This document shows positions 50,501 to 61,188 of a stretch of 64,000 nt of DNA, piece by piece (within the stretch, counting starts at the first letter, position 1; each line of letters opens with the position of its first letter). A program made the translations under genes and the position numbers. The notes below the pieces were generated by a model that was not told the DNA's origin, searched no databases, and saw only the letters and a list, made by a program, of their open reading frames with translations. Where the stretch lies: the NCBI GenBank assembly GCA_905221605.1, contig CAJNDS010000473.1, positions 36,001 through 100,000 of the forward strand, read 5' to 3'. The stretch comes from Symbiodinium natans. Lineage: Eukaryota; Sar; Dinophyceae; Suessiales; Symbiodiniaceae.

Positions 50501-52182
50501 TGCAGGCTACACCGAGGGATCTTCTATCTCAGGCTTCTGGTTTGAGGATGCGGACATTGTGCCAGCACGGCCCTGTGAAGCATCACCGAAGCCATGCAGG
50601 ACAAGGTCAGCTTGGGGGACATGATCCAACACAACCCACAAGTGAGTGCCAGGACGATTTGGCATGCAACTGTATCAGCCGTGAGGGCGGTCTTTGTTTG
50701 CTGCTTTGACTTCGAGGATGGGATGTCACTCCAACGAGAACAACTTGTTCTTCACCCAAAAGGCCAGGAGCTGAGAAGGAAGGCTAGCACAGCTATCATG
50801 CTCACCCTGGATGACCATTGATCGACCAGCTGACAGCAAGAGGTTCTCACTGATCATGTGTTCGTGTACGAAGCACATTCGTGCATGAAGGCTTGAGCGT
50901 CAGAATTGCTCTTCTGACGCAGGCCAATGGAATCATGGGCATTGGGCCATCGGCACTGAGTGGTGAAGCCATTCTGGACAAGATCTTTAAGGAGCTCAGA
51001 GCATAATAGAGCAGAATATCGGAAGCCGGGATGCACGTCGAGTTCGCTTTCCTTTCAGGATCGGGGCCATGTGAGCCACAAAGTGTTCTCTATCTGCATG
51101 GCCGAGTGCCAGACTTAGAATTTTCATTCAGAATCGTGCATCGCACGTCTGGCACGCTTGTGTCTGGGTCCTGGAAGAACATGATCATGAGCTCGAAACA
51201 GTGACCAACTGGCTTGATACACCCAGGAAGTTCTGCAAATCCTTAGGAAGGGGTTTCTGTGCTTAGATTCTGTTTAGACGCTTCGCCTCCTCCAATGTCC
51301 GACCCTTTGTGCTTGGAACATTCAGAAACCATACGGAAACCATGCACTCCAAAAGACCCACAGCTAGCTGTGTCATGCTATGTCAGGTGGGGAGGGCAAT
51401 TCAATGTCGGGGGCTTTGATGAGTCGTCCAAGGCTCAGACTCTCGTAGCGGTGCGGCGGTCGGTTTGAATCATCATTGTCACAACTGAGGTTTCACACAG
51501 GCCCGGTGCAGAGGATACGATTGAAACCAGGCACGTGACTGACACCCCTTGCCTCGTGCCATGATCCGAGGGCGACTTGTTGAAAGAGATGTTACCCTCG
51601 GTTTAGGTGGCTTCTACAATGTCCATTTGAGTGCCATGAAGGCTCGCATGGAAAAAGATCTTGCACTCGAGAGGTGCGCATGTTACAGGGAGCTGTGCCC
51701 TTGGCGCAGGTGAATGGGGTCAGTATTTCAAGCACCTGGGGGAGCACCATGATTGACAGCGGCACGACGTGCGCACCCAGCCTGTCATATTCTCTCTCCC
51801 AAAGTCTGTGCGTGGACATGGGTGAGGAGGGGCTCGTGGCGTGCGTGCGTGTGAGTGTTGATATGTTCGTGGTCTTGTGGTCGTGCCACCCTGAAACTGG
51901 GGCGGGCGAATGTGCCTCAGGGGACCCCGAGCCCTACGAAGGAAGGAAACAGAGGAGGGGGGTGTCGGATTTCGTTCGAACTGTCCTGTCCGTGCACCCC
52001 GGTGTGCGAAGAGCGGGGGAGGCCTCTTTCTTTCTTTCTTTGGGCATGGGGGCGCGAAGCCCCTGCGAGGTCTCCTCCTCTTCTTCTTCTTCCGCGCTCC
52101 CTCCCCTCCCTCCCTCCCTCCCTGGCTGCCTCTCTCTCTCTCTCTCGCTTTTCATTGGGCATAGTAGTCTGAGCGAGAAAGG

Positions 52183-52237
<55 letters not shown>

Positions 52238-55200
52238 TCTATTTCTACTTCCGGCAAGCATGCGGAATAAGAGTCGTAGTAAAGGGAACAAGGAAAGAGA
52301 GAAGCTGGCTGCTCTGCCTTGGTGCACAGCACCAAGGCCGGAGTCGCATAGAGCCTGGCAGGAATGGTGCCTAGAGCCTGGCAGGAATGGTGCCAGGGCA
52401 GGGGTGACTTTGAAACGCCCACTTTCTCTTGCGATAGGGGTCGGGCCCCCACCGGCGAGACTCTCGCAACAGTTTTTGGGATGAGAGAACAGGACTGTTT
52501 GTTCGGATCCCGGCAAGGGAACATCTCGGACCCCTGCGATTAGGAAATCCAACCTGAATGTCTTAGTTGCGCTTCATGCTAGCTTGCTCTTCCAATGGGG
52601 GGGTGGCGGGGTTGTCCCCCGCAAGGGAAACTCTCCAGATGTTGTTTGTGATTGGGGAAGTTTCAGATGCACTATATCTGTATTTGTTAGGGGGGCACGG
52701 GTAGGTGCTCAGCTTTCAATGCTTTTACCGTCCATTTTTTGGGGCTTGGGATTAAGGAACAGTTTTTCGGGCTGGGGGCTTCAAAGGCTCGTAAAGCTTT
52801 GGGGCATTACTGTAAGGGTTTCGGGTTTAGGTTCGTAAAGTTCACAACTTCAAGCTCTAGGACTGCGGGTGTGGGTGCCGACGACTTTTATTTTTAGGGT
52901 GTGGGGCTGACAGTTGGGATTGGGAGGGACCAAGATTGGCTGAAGATCTGTGACGTTGAATAGCCATTTTTTACCCTTCAATAAACCCTGGAAAGCCGCT
53001 GCCCCTCGGGAGCTGATGCCATAGCAATTACTACTGAGACGCGGCCCTGGAAGAGCAACATGTTCTTTTGATGGTCACTGGATGTTGATCTATTGCTCTT
53101 TCTCTGTTCGATTTTGTAATGGCTTGTCCTGGCTTGTCTCTAGCCGAGCTCTTCCTTTCTGGGCTCGTCATGGCCGAGCCTCAACACTGTCGCAGATTGA
53201 AGCAAAGTCAGGGTCTCGCTTCTTGTCGAGAACGAACGCCGTTCGTTGAGCCTGAGTTTTAAAAACGTTTGTGCGCTGCGCTGCGGAAAGCATAAACAAG
53301 CGACTCCGCAAACGAATGCCAATTGATTTACATTGTCGTTTTGTCTGCGTTGCGCTCGTTCGTTCCCTCACTTAGTTGTGCTGGTTTGGGGCTTGCAGTT
53401 AAGACGGTTAGGATTTTGGGCTTTCAGGGCCTCGGCCTGCTTCAGGGCGTTTTTAGGGTTCTGACTTCTGCGGTTTAGAGCTTTGATCGGCATGTGTGGC
53501 TTCTAGGGGTTTGGTGACTCTCAAAGTTTTCCGAAGTGCGTTGTCGCTGGGCTTGGGGTTTTCAGGATATAGAGTTTCTAGTGCTAGTGTTTAGCGATGT
53601 AAGAGGTTGTGACTTTGGCTTGTGGGGTGGGGCTATACGGGTTGGGTTGTTTGGGCTTCTGATGTTTGGACATACGGCTTCTGGGCTTAAGTGCTCAGCT
53701 TTCAATTTTCTTTAGGAGCTTGGGGTCAGGGATCAGTTTTTAGGGTTGGGGGCTTCGAAGGGTCAAGCTTTGGGGTGTTAGGGATTTAGGGTTTCAGGTT
53801 CGTAAAGTTTACACCTTCAAGCTCCAGGACTGAGGGTGTCGGTGCCCGACCGCTTGTGATGTTTAGGGTTTAGGGCTGGCGACACTTGGGATTGGTAGGG
53901 TTTGTAGGGCTTGCGTTGGGATTTAGGGCTTCACATATTAAAGCTCAGCGGTGCGACCCCCATGATTCTTTGTGAGCCTAATTCAGAAGACCTTGCCAAG
54001 TTAGCCCTCAACAAGCCTGGAAAGCCGCCGCCCCTCAGGAGCTGATGCCGTAACCTTGCTTACCTGTCGCAAGTCTCATCACTGTGGGATATTAGCGTCA
54101 ACTGAGGATTGGAGAGCACATTCTTTCGATGGCTGTTGATCTATTGTTCTTTTTCTATCGGATGTTGTCATTGTTTGGTAGCCGATCTCCTCATTGCAAA
54201 TGTTCCAATCTTGTCGAAGGCCCTGAAGATCTGAAGATCTACTGAAGAAAGCCATTAGAATTTTTCAACTTCCAAAATACTTAGAATATCTGGCAGGCAG
54301 TATCTAGGCGTTACACTCATGTCTTCTTTACTCCGTTGCTTCGAGAACGAAAGCCGCGGGTTGAGCCTGAGCTGCGTATGTGTTTGAATGTTAGATCTGC
54401 TGGGTAACAAGCTGTTGTGAAGCAACGGAAACAAGATCAAGAGTCTGTAATAAACCGCCGTGAAGCAGCGGAAACATAAGCAAGCGTCTCCGCAAACGAG
54501 TGCCGTTTGATTTACATTGTCGTTTTTGTCTGCGTTGCGCTTGTTCGTTCCCTCACTTTGCTCGTTCACTCCTCACATGCTAAAGACAAGCTTGTGGGTC
54601 CTGTTTAATTTTGCGTCTTCGTGATTGCTATTTTTTTGGTCTGAGTCTGAGGGTCTGTCGACTTATGTTGTCGGGCCTGTCGTGTTTGCGCTGAATCCCG
54701 AGAAGCCAAAACCTCAGGATGTTCCGAGGTACGTTGTTGCTGGGCCTGGAGTTTTCAAGGTTTGGAGTTTCTTGGGTTGAGAGTTTCTAGGGTTTTGCGC
54801 CTGTGCCGAGTTTACGGCTTGTAGCGTTAGGGTCGTTCAGGGTGTGACTGTGGCTTGCGGGGTGTGGAGCGATAAGGGTTGGGAGTTGCTCGGGCCTCTG
54901 ATGTCTGTGGCACGCGGCTTCAGGACTTATGTGCTCAGCTTTTCAGTTGTAGAAATGGAGGCTTCGAAGGTTCGTGTAGCTCTGGGGCATTAAGGGTTTC
55001 GGGTTTCAGCTTCGTGTAGTTTACACCTTCAAGCTCTAGGATTGAGGGTGAGGGTGCCGACGGCTTGTGATTTTTAGGGTTTAGGGTTTGTAGGGCTTGC
55101 AGAGACCAAGATTGGGCTTTCGCTTCAAAAGCTTCGAAAGGCAAACTGCCAGCCTCTTGGTGGCAATGTTCCCCACATTCTTTTTTGTTTTTTCTCAGTG

Positions 55201-58200
55201 GCTTCGTGTAGATCCTGCTTCTTCTTGAGAAGGAACACTGCGCATTGAGCCCGAGTTTTTTATTGACTTTGAAGTGGGGTGGTGGCGAACTTGTACGACG
55301 CAAGAAGCGACGATAGACGAGTACGAACGCCAAGCATGGCGCTAACCTTTGCTCCTTCTTTCTCTCACGTGTCACAAAGGCTATAGCGGTTTTTTGGTTT
55401 GGCTTCTTCGTGACTCTGACAGTGTTTTGGGACTCAGGCTGTCGGGCCATAGGGTTTATGCTCTGAAGGGTTTCGTGGTTTGATTTTAGAGGCTTTATGG
55501 TCAGGACTTTGGACTTCCAGGGCCTAGGCCTGCTTCAGGGCTTATGGTCAAGTCTTTGGGCTCAGGGCCGAGGCTTGTTTCAGGGCTTTGCGAGTCGTTT
55601 TTGCTGCGGTTCAGAGCTTCTAATTGGCGTTTGGCTTCTAGGGAGCTTGGGTTTTTAATGGTTCCGCGCGTGTGACAGGCTTACGGTGTTAGCGTTTGGG
55701 GAAGCTGACAGTGTGACTTTGGCTTGTGTGGGGTGTGGAGCAAAAATGGGTTGAGAGTTGTTCGGGCTTGTAACGTTTGGGGCAGGATTGCCTGTAGCAT
55801 TCTTTTATATGGGATCAACTTTTCGGGCTGGGGACTTTCACAGGTTCGTAACGGTTTAGGGCTTCAGGTTTGTATGTTTAGGATCTCAAGCTCTAGGACT
55901 TAGGGCGTGGGTCCCGAAAGCTTCTGCTTTTTAAGGTTTAGGGTTGGCAGCACTGGGGATGTGTAGGGTTTACAGGGGTTTGCCGAGACCAAGATTGGGC
56001 TTTCGGGTTGAGGATCTTTGCCGTGTAAATGGTTTTGGAGTTCTAGGACTTGGGGCATGGGTGCCGAAAGCTTATGTTTATTAGGGTTTAGGCCTGGCAG
56101 CGTTGGGGATGTGTAGGGTTTATAGGGGTTGCAGCGACCAAGATTGGGCTTTAGGATTGAGGATGTGTGACGTTTAATGGTTTTGGGGTTTATGGCTTCA
56201 CGCCGCCAGGATTCCTTGTCAACTCAATTTCAAAGACTTTGCAAAGTTACCTCTCAAGACATCCCAAACTCTCCTTGTCTCAGCCATATGGGATCTTAGC
56301 GTCAACTCAGTATATTTAGTGCCTTTACGAGGTTTGCGGAGCTTAGCCTGTGTGGGATGTGGACTGAGTTATTCAGGCTTACGATGTCTGGGCGTGCGGC
56401 TTAGGGCAAAGGCGGTTAAGGTGCTCAGCTCTCAACGCCGTTACCATTTGATTTTCTCTAGGCGGCTTCGGATGAGGATGGATTGGGGATCAGTTTTCGG
56501 GCAGGGGGCTTCGAAGGGTCGTAGCAAGTTCGGGGCGCAAAGGGTCCGGCGCGAAGTTCTAGGACTTTGGGCGTGGGTGCCGAGGGCTTTTGCTGTTTAA
56601 GGCTTCCAGAGACCTAGATTGGGGATTGACGTTTAGTGGCTTTTCGGTTTCTAGGGCTTCACGTGTCGCGGCGCAATGGCTTCTAACCCAACTTACAAGA
56701 CGTCCATTTGGGATCTCATTAGGTGTTGGCCTGCTTTCTCCAATGGTTTTTGGCAATAGCTTGCTTGTGTCTGAGCTTGTTTTAGCCTTAGAGATCTGAA
56801 GATCCAATCAAGAATGGCGATTAAGTAGCAGTTCCCATTTCCTAACAGACATTGAAAAGCAAACTGCCAGCATCTTGGTGGCAATGCTCACAACATTCGT
56901 TTCTTCTTTTCCCATTTACTTCCTGTTCATCTTGCTTCTTTTCCAAGGGAACGCCATGCGTTGAACCCGGGCTTTATATATTGACTTTGAACTATAATTG
57001 CAGATGGGAGCAAGACCTCAGCAAGATTTTTGTGTTTAAAACTATTGAGCCGCGCTCGCCAACTGTTGGCCAGACCAAAGCTCAGGACCGCAAGATCTTG
57101 GGCGGCGAAGGCAGCTTGGAGCTTACCCAGGACTCGCGTGTGCTTTCATCCACGCGGTCATGGAACGCTTTGTCCTCACTCCGACAGCGCTGTCCACAGC
57201 TGCGTCTCCTTGTTGGGCCTCCGTGGTGGATGGCGGCGTGCGATAACACCCTGGCTGCTGGCTGCGTGGGGCCCCTGTTGAGGTGGGTTGGTGTGGCGCC
57301 GGAGCCTCAAAGGACGCCAGACATCCCATCACCGTCACACCGCCACACCCCACCCCGACTATCCCTGATTCCGAACCTCAACCTCCGAAAGAAGCCTGGC
57401 AGGTGGTACTCTTGAGCCACGTACCTGGCGGATAGTGCAAAAAGGTTCTGCCAGGGGTCATCCTTGCGCAGGGATGCGGCCATGCGCCGCAGTTCTAAAA
57501 CTCGTCCGTGAGTGCCGGCGCATGGCCTGGCTCGGTCTGGACTCTGATGTGAAAACTTTAGATTTGCACCCCGCCCGATTCAATGAATCTTACTCTCTTC
57601 GGCGATTGATGGTGCCCCTGACCCTTGCAAACGCAGGTGCGCGTCCGTCATGCTTACGTGGCTACTCCATCCACGTTCAAATGACCACGCAAGTGTGAGC
57701 ACGCCGCGCCTGGCAACATCACGCTAGCCGGCCGGTCGTTGTCGGTGGTACTACCCATGACAGAAACAACCTTGCTCGCTTACTTGGACAACCTCGTGGG
57801 TAAGCTGGAAAGGCCACTCTGCTGGTCGCCTCGCAACTGTTGCGTTTGAAGTAGGGGTCGCGCGGGTCTTTGCGTGAAATGCGCGCAGGTTCTTTCTGCC
57901 GCAGTACAGCCCGCCAGAGCTACAGCGTCTCGCTTTGCCTGCAGGACGCCCGGCGCCGTCACTTCCGCGGACGTTGTGGGATGTACGTGGGCTGACTAGC
58001 ACTGTCGCGTGCGTCGTCCCTTTGAAGAAGCCGTCTCTCGTGCTTCTTCTCGTTGAGACGGCCTTTGAGGGCCGGCTCGAGATGGTGAAGGGCGTCGCGT
58101 CGGCAGGATTTTTTTGAACGAGCCACTGTGCGCTTCTGCGTGCAGCAGCATTGGGATGTGCGAGAACGGGTGTATGTCGTTCGGTGCCATCTGCTGCCGC

Positions 58201-60360
58201 AGTACTTGTCCAGCGCCCGAAAGAGGGTGCAGACTGAGACCTGGAAGGTCGCCAAGTATGTCCGAGACTTGCCAGGCAAGCCGCCCATGACCTGCCAAGA
58301 GCTCACGGTCCAGGTATTCGACTGTATGTTTCGGAGCAGCCTGGAGGTTGATGTTTGTTGGTGGGCGTTGCTGCAGGCCTTGAAGACGCAATTTACAAGA
58401 CCTCCATTTGCAATCTCACTAGCTGTTGACCTGCTTTCTCCATGGTTTTTGGAAATGCGTGTCTGAGTTTGTTTTGCACAGTTCGAAGGCCGTTCGAGAT
58501 CTGAAGATCCAAGCAGAAATGCCGGTTAATGCTAGGATGTCTTTCATAACCCGCCCGGGGAGTTTGAGGGGGGTCTGGGTCTGGGGGTCTCGGGTCTCAG
58601 CCTCTGGCCCTTACGAAGCCGAAGCTTCTGGGGCTCGGATGAAGAAGCTTCTCAGGAATTGAGCTCTTAAGCATCCTGACAGAAACAGCACCTCTTTGTC
58701 AAAATAGCCATCCCTACACCTCACGAACGCCAGACCAACCGCTTAGCCACCTTAGCCACCGGGGTTGCCCTTGTCCACGGATGAAGGCGATGGCGTTGTG
58801 GGGGGGGGGGGATTGGGAGCTCCACAGTGCGGTCAGGGCCGATGGCTGATGGCTTGAGGGCTTGAGGGGTTTTCAGTTTTCGGATCCGGGATTTGTTTAT
58901 AGGACTGTGAATAGAGCGGCGGAGGTGCTCAAAGGCTTCATGACCATGCGTTCTAGGTCCCGTGGCGTTCACTGGTTCAAATGGAACCACATCCGAGACC
59001 TTAAATCAATTTAGGATGTTTGCAGTCCAGCCGAACTCATTGATAATTTGCACCGGAACCTCAGTATGGATCTGTTTAGACACATGAGCCCGGAACCTCT
59101 GCTAATTGAAAAAGCTTTTGGGCCGGGACGCTCTTTTGTAATGGGGCCTGAGGGTTTTGAGTTTCGGCGGTTTGTTCTGATGACTGATCCTCAGGGCTTA
59201 AGGTTCCGGATCCATGCTTTCCGGCTTAAAAGTAGTGTGCAGCAATTGAAGAGGTGTGGGGTTGTATTGGGCATGATGGTGCTTGGTAGGCACCATTGAT
59301 CGCGTCGCGCACACGATTTGGATCACGGAAGGTGCGCAGGACCTATGCGAGTGTGGGCGCCGGACGATGCGAAACCTCGAATTCCACGATGAAGACTGCG
59401 GCACCAGAACCTGCAACGAAGCCCAGACGGCCGACTTTTCCAAAAGACAAAGCGATGTTGTGCTAACAAATGGTGATGGCAAGCACAGTTCCAGTCAACA
59501 CCTGGCCAATCCAGCACTAGCTCATCCGGCGAGTCAATTTCCCAGCACAGCCCAGCCAAACCCAGTAGCTCATGTACCACAATCTAGAGTGGTTGCGGGA
59601 TGGAGTGTGCTGCTGAAGTCCACCCCATGCGTTGTGCTTCTTCTAGAAGAGATGTTGCTTTGTATGTTCTCACGGGTTGCATGATCCTTGTTGGCGTTTT
59701 GGTTCTCTGAGTGGGAGGGCGGGGAGAGTGCAGGTACACGTACATGCGTTCAAGCAACTACAGAGCGCTGATGAGCGCCATTGAAACGTATTGCCGAGGC
59801 CGCTGTCGTGTTGAAAATCGAACTCTGTCAGACTTGTGTGAAAAACTTGGCCTGGCGCAGGCCACCAATGTGGTGGAACAAAGCATGGCACAAAGTGCTG
59901 GTCGTTGCCACATGGACCTGACCAGCGACTCTCCGCTTTTAGCCAGTACATGTAGTTCCGTCCATGCAGCACGGTTTTGCTCCAGGTTTCCCCACATCGC
60001 CGTTGTTTTTGATGGCGTGGAAACAAAGTGGGTTCCAAGAGCCTACTTCTACAGGCGCAGCGCTTTGTAAAACATCGAGTTGCCGTTGATGAACCCATGT
60101 CCAGGAAAGGAACCAGCGACACTTATTGCTATGGCTTCGAAGACGACGGGCCCCATGCAAACACCGTGCTGGGGGCTGTTTGGATGACGCACCAGGCCAG
60201 CCCATTCCTTGGTTTTGGGAGCAAGCTGGCCTCGCAGACGCGTTTTCAATCCCATTTTTCGCTCGCCAGAATGGTGTTTCGAGTGCAGGACATCATTTTC
60301 GATATGGAGAAGAATGAGGTTGGTATTGCTGCAGCAAACTGTTGGCGTCTCAACTGGTGA
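47571..60360 (+). CDS. Pepsin-family (A1) aspartyl protease, multi-exon with one about 8 kb intron
   Basis: Exons in order: up to 47624 (LRNVDYYAYYY); 47698-47760 (VDLVVGTPPQRVSVILDTGSG, first catalytic DTG); 47821-about 47860 (VCAYPCANCGHC); unresolved part; 50438-50467 (NMYQLCCRQ); 50506-50546 (YTEGSSISGFWFE); 50600-50641 (DKVSLGDMIQHNPQ); 50923-about 51000 (ANGIMGIGPSALSGEAILDK); 51059-51105 (DRGHVSHKVFSICMA); 51387-51432 (WGGQFNVGGFDESSK); 51607-51641 (GFYNVHLSAMK); 51710-51768 (VNGVSISSTWGSTMIDSGT, second catalytic Asp); 59734-60054 (TYMRSSNYRALMSAI ... FPHIAVVFDGVETKWVPRAY); 60105-60195 (KGTSDTYCYGFEDDGPHANT ... VLGAVWMTHQ); 60289-60360 (DIIFDMEKNEVGIAAANC, stop). Order and motifs match A1 peptidases: DTG, flap-region Y, DSGTT, C-terminal hydrophobic-Gly strand. 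Donors are GT, GC and GA; acceptors are AG|G. It is probably secretory or vacuolar. One or two exons between 47.86 and 50.43 kb and the signal peptide are missing. Confidence 0.85.
52075..52240. repeat. CT-rich low-complexity tract
   Basis: (CTC/CTT)n, CCCTn and a (CT)n run of about 47 bp at 52186-52234. The long Arg/Glu-alternating minus-strand frames over it are artefacts of the repeat. Confidence 0.9.
52580..58670. repeat. Degenerate long tandem repeat inside the protease intron
   Basis: Modules recur in order at spacings of about 1-1.7 kb. gtgctcagctttcaa: 52709, 53690, 54928, 56429. Module with caagctctaggact...gggtgccga: 52848, 53818, 55028, 55888, 56030 and later. ctggaaagccgctgcccctcgggagctgatgcc: 52988 and 54016. 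cgctccgcaaacga...tttacattgtcgttttgtctgcgttgcgct: 53300 and 54500. gttgagcc(t/c)gag: 53240, 54360, 55240, 56960. tttctccatggtttttgg: 56737 and 58436, with gagatctgaagatcca nearby. TTTAGGG-like words are scattered throughout. It is probably a decayed satellite or repeated duplication; no transposon protein is visible. Frames of up to 187 codons inside it have no domain. Confidence 0.65.
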
Positions 60361-60513
60361 AACTCAGTCCTGCCATGGAGCTTTTTGAGATGTAGCAGTC
60401 GAGGCCCTCATTACAAAGACCGACCAGCTCATGTAGCTCAGGAGCGGCTGCTGCAACTTTTTTTCGTAGTTCCTGAAAATTCGGGAGTGCTGTTCTTTTG
60501 ATCATTCGCGAAG

Positions 60514-60810
60514 GCCTCGTCTATCCCGACATCGACAACCACCTCCATGGCTGCAACGTCAGTGACCACATCTACACTTCCAACCACAACATCGTCCACG
60601 CACGCTTCCACGGCCCCTGCAGTAGAGACCACGGCCCCGAGTACAAGTCAAGCGTCTCCAGTGTCCTCAAGCGGCTTTGTGAGCCTTGGCAACCTTGGCA
60701 GCCCTAGCACCAGCACCGTCAGCACCTCAGGCAAAGGCAAGGGACTTGAGCAGAATGCAAGAAGATGGCAGCAAGACCTCAAGAAGACCACAGCGAAAAC
60801 TCCCAGGTGA
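60514..60810 (+). CDS. Thr/Ser-rich tail exon, probably C-terminal to the protease
   Basis: The frame is open from GCC 60514 after a possible acceptor (cgcgaag) to TGA 60808. It reads SSIPTSTTTSMAATSVTTST and then more Thr/Ser/Ala/Pro, ending in a basic helix (LEQNARRWQQDLKKTTAKTP). Mucin-like stalks after the catalytic domain fit a secreted or anchored protease. It may be joined to the exon at 60289 by a GC donor near TGT TG|GC (60345-60350), which would replace the stop at 60358. A GT donor at 60806-60809 could lead onward. Confidence 0.35.
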   Translation, partial: ASSIPTSTTTSMAATSVTTSTLPTTTSSTHASTAPAVETTAPSTSQASPVSSSGFVSLGNLGSPSTSTVSTSGKGKGLEQNARRWQQDLKKTTAKTPR

Positions 60811-61017
60811 GCCCTGCTCTGACGGGACCGCAGCTTCACAGCGAGCGTGACCCACAGCTTGGGTGCAGGGGGAATGATTAGAGAGATGCAGGTGGTAAAG
60901 TTGAACAGAAGGGATCAAAGGGGTGTTGCAAGCTCTCGCACTTTGGAGCCAAAGGCTGCCGACTCCCAGCGCACGGGGGCTTGGCTGACCCCTACAGATT
61001 GACTTCTGCCACTGACA

Positions 61018-61188
61018 ATGGCCGGCACAGCTGCGTACATGAAACTCTGTGCATCCCTGGTAGTGCGGCTGCCGCTACTGCTGCTTCTGTCGCTACAACT
61101 GCTGCTGCTGCCGCTGCTGCTTGCTACTCTGTTTGCTACCGCTGTTAATGCTGATGCTAGTGCTCGCGCGGCTGAGGAGAAGGACTAG
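61018..61188 (+). CDS. Short hydrophobic open frame (CTG-rich)
   Basis: A 56-codon frame from ATG 61018: MAGTAAYMKLCASLVVRLPL, then a run of leucines, then ATAVNADASARAAEEKD and TAG at 61186. It looks like a membrane span or signal peptide. The sequence is a (CTG)n-like repeat; in the next frame it reads poly-Ala. Splicing from GT 60807 to cag 60995-60997 would use the alanine frame instead, so the leucine reading is not secure. Confidence 0.25.
   Translation: MAGTAAYMKLCASLVVRLPLLLLLSLQLLLLPLLLATLFATAVNADASARAAEEKD

Larger units (their letters stand above)
51769..59733 (+). other. 7,965-bp intron of the protease gene
   Basis: The exon at 51768 ends ...GAC AGC GGC ACG AC with GT at 51769-51770. 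The exon at 59734 starts G TAC ACG TAC ATG after gtgcag, restoring the frame exactly and giving the expected DSGTTYTY. Other introns of this gene measure 38-281 bp. The intron contains a CT-rich tract and most of a degenerate tandem repeat (52580-58670). Confidence 0.8.

Noticed and set aside
51917-52552. Minus-strand frames of about 200 codons with alternating Arg/Glu
   Set aside because: Translation of the (CT)n tract.
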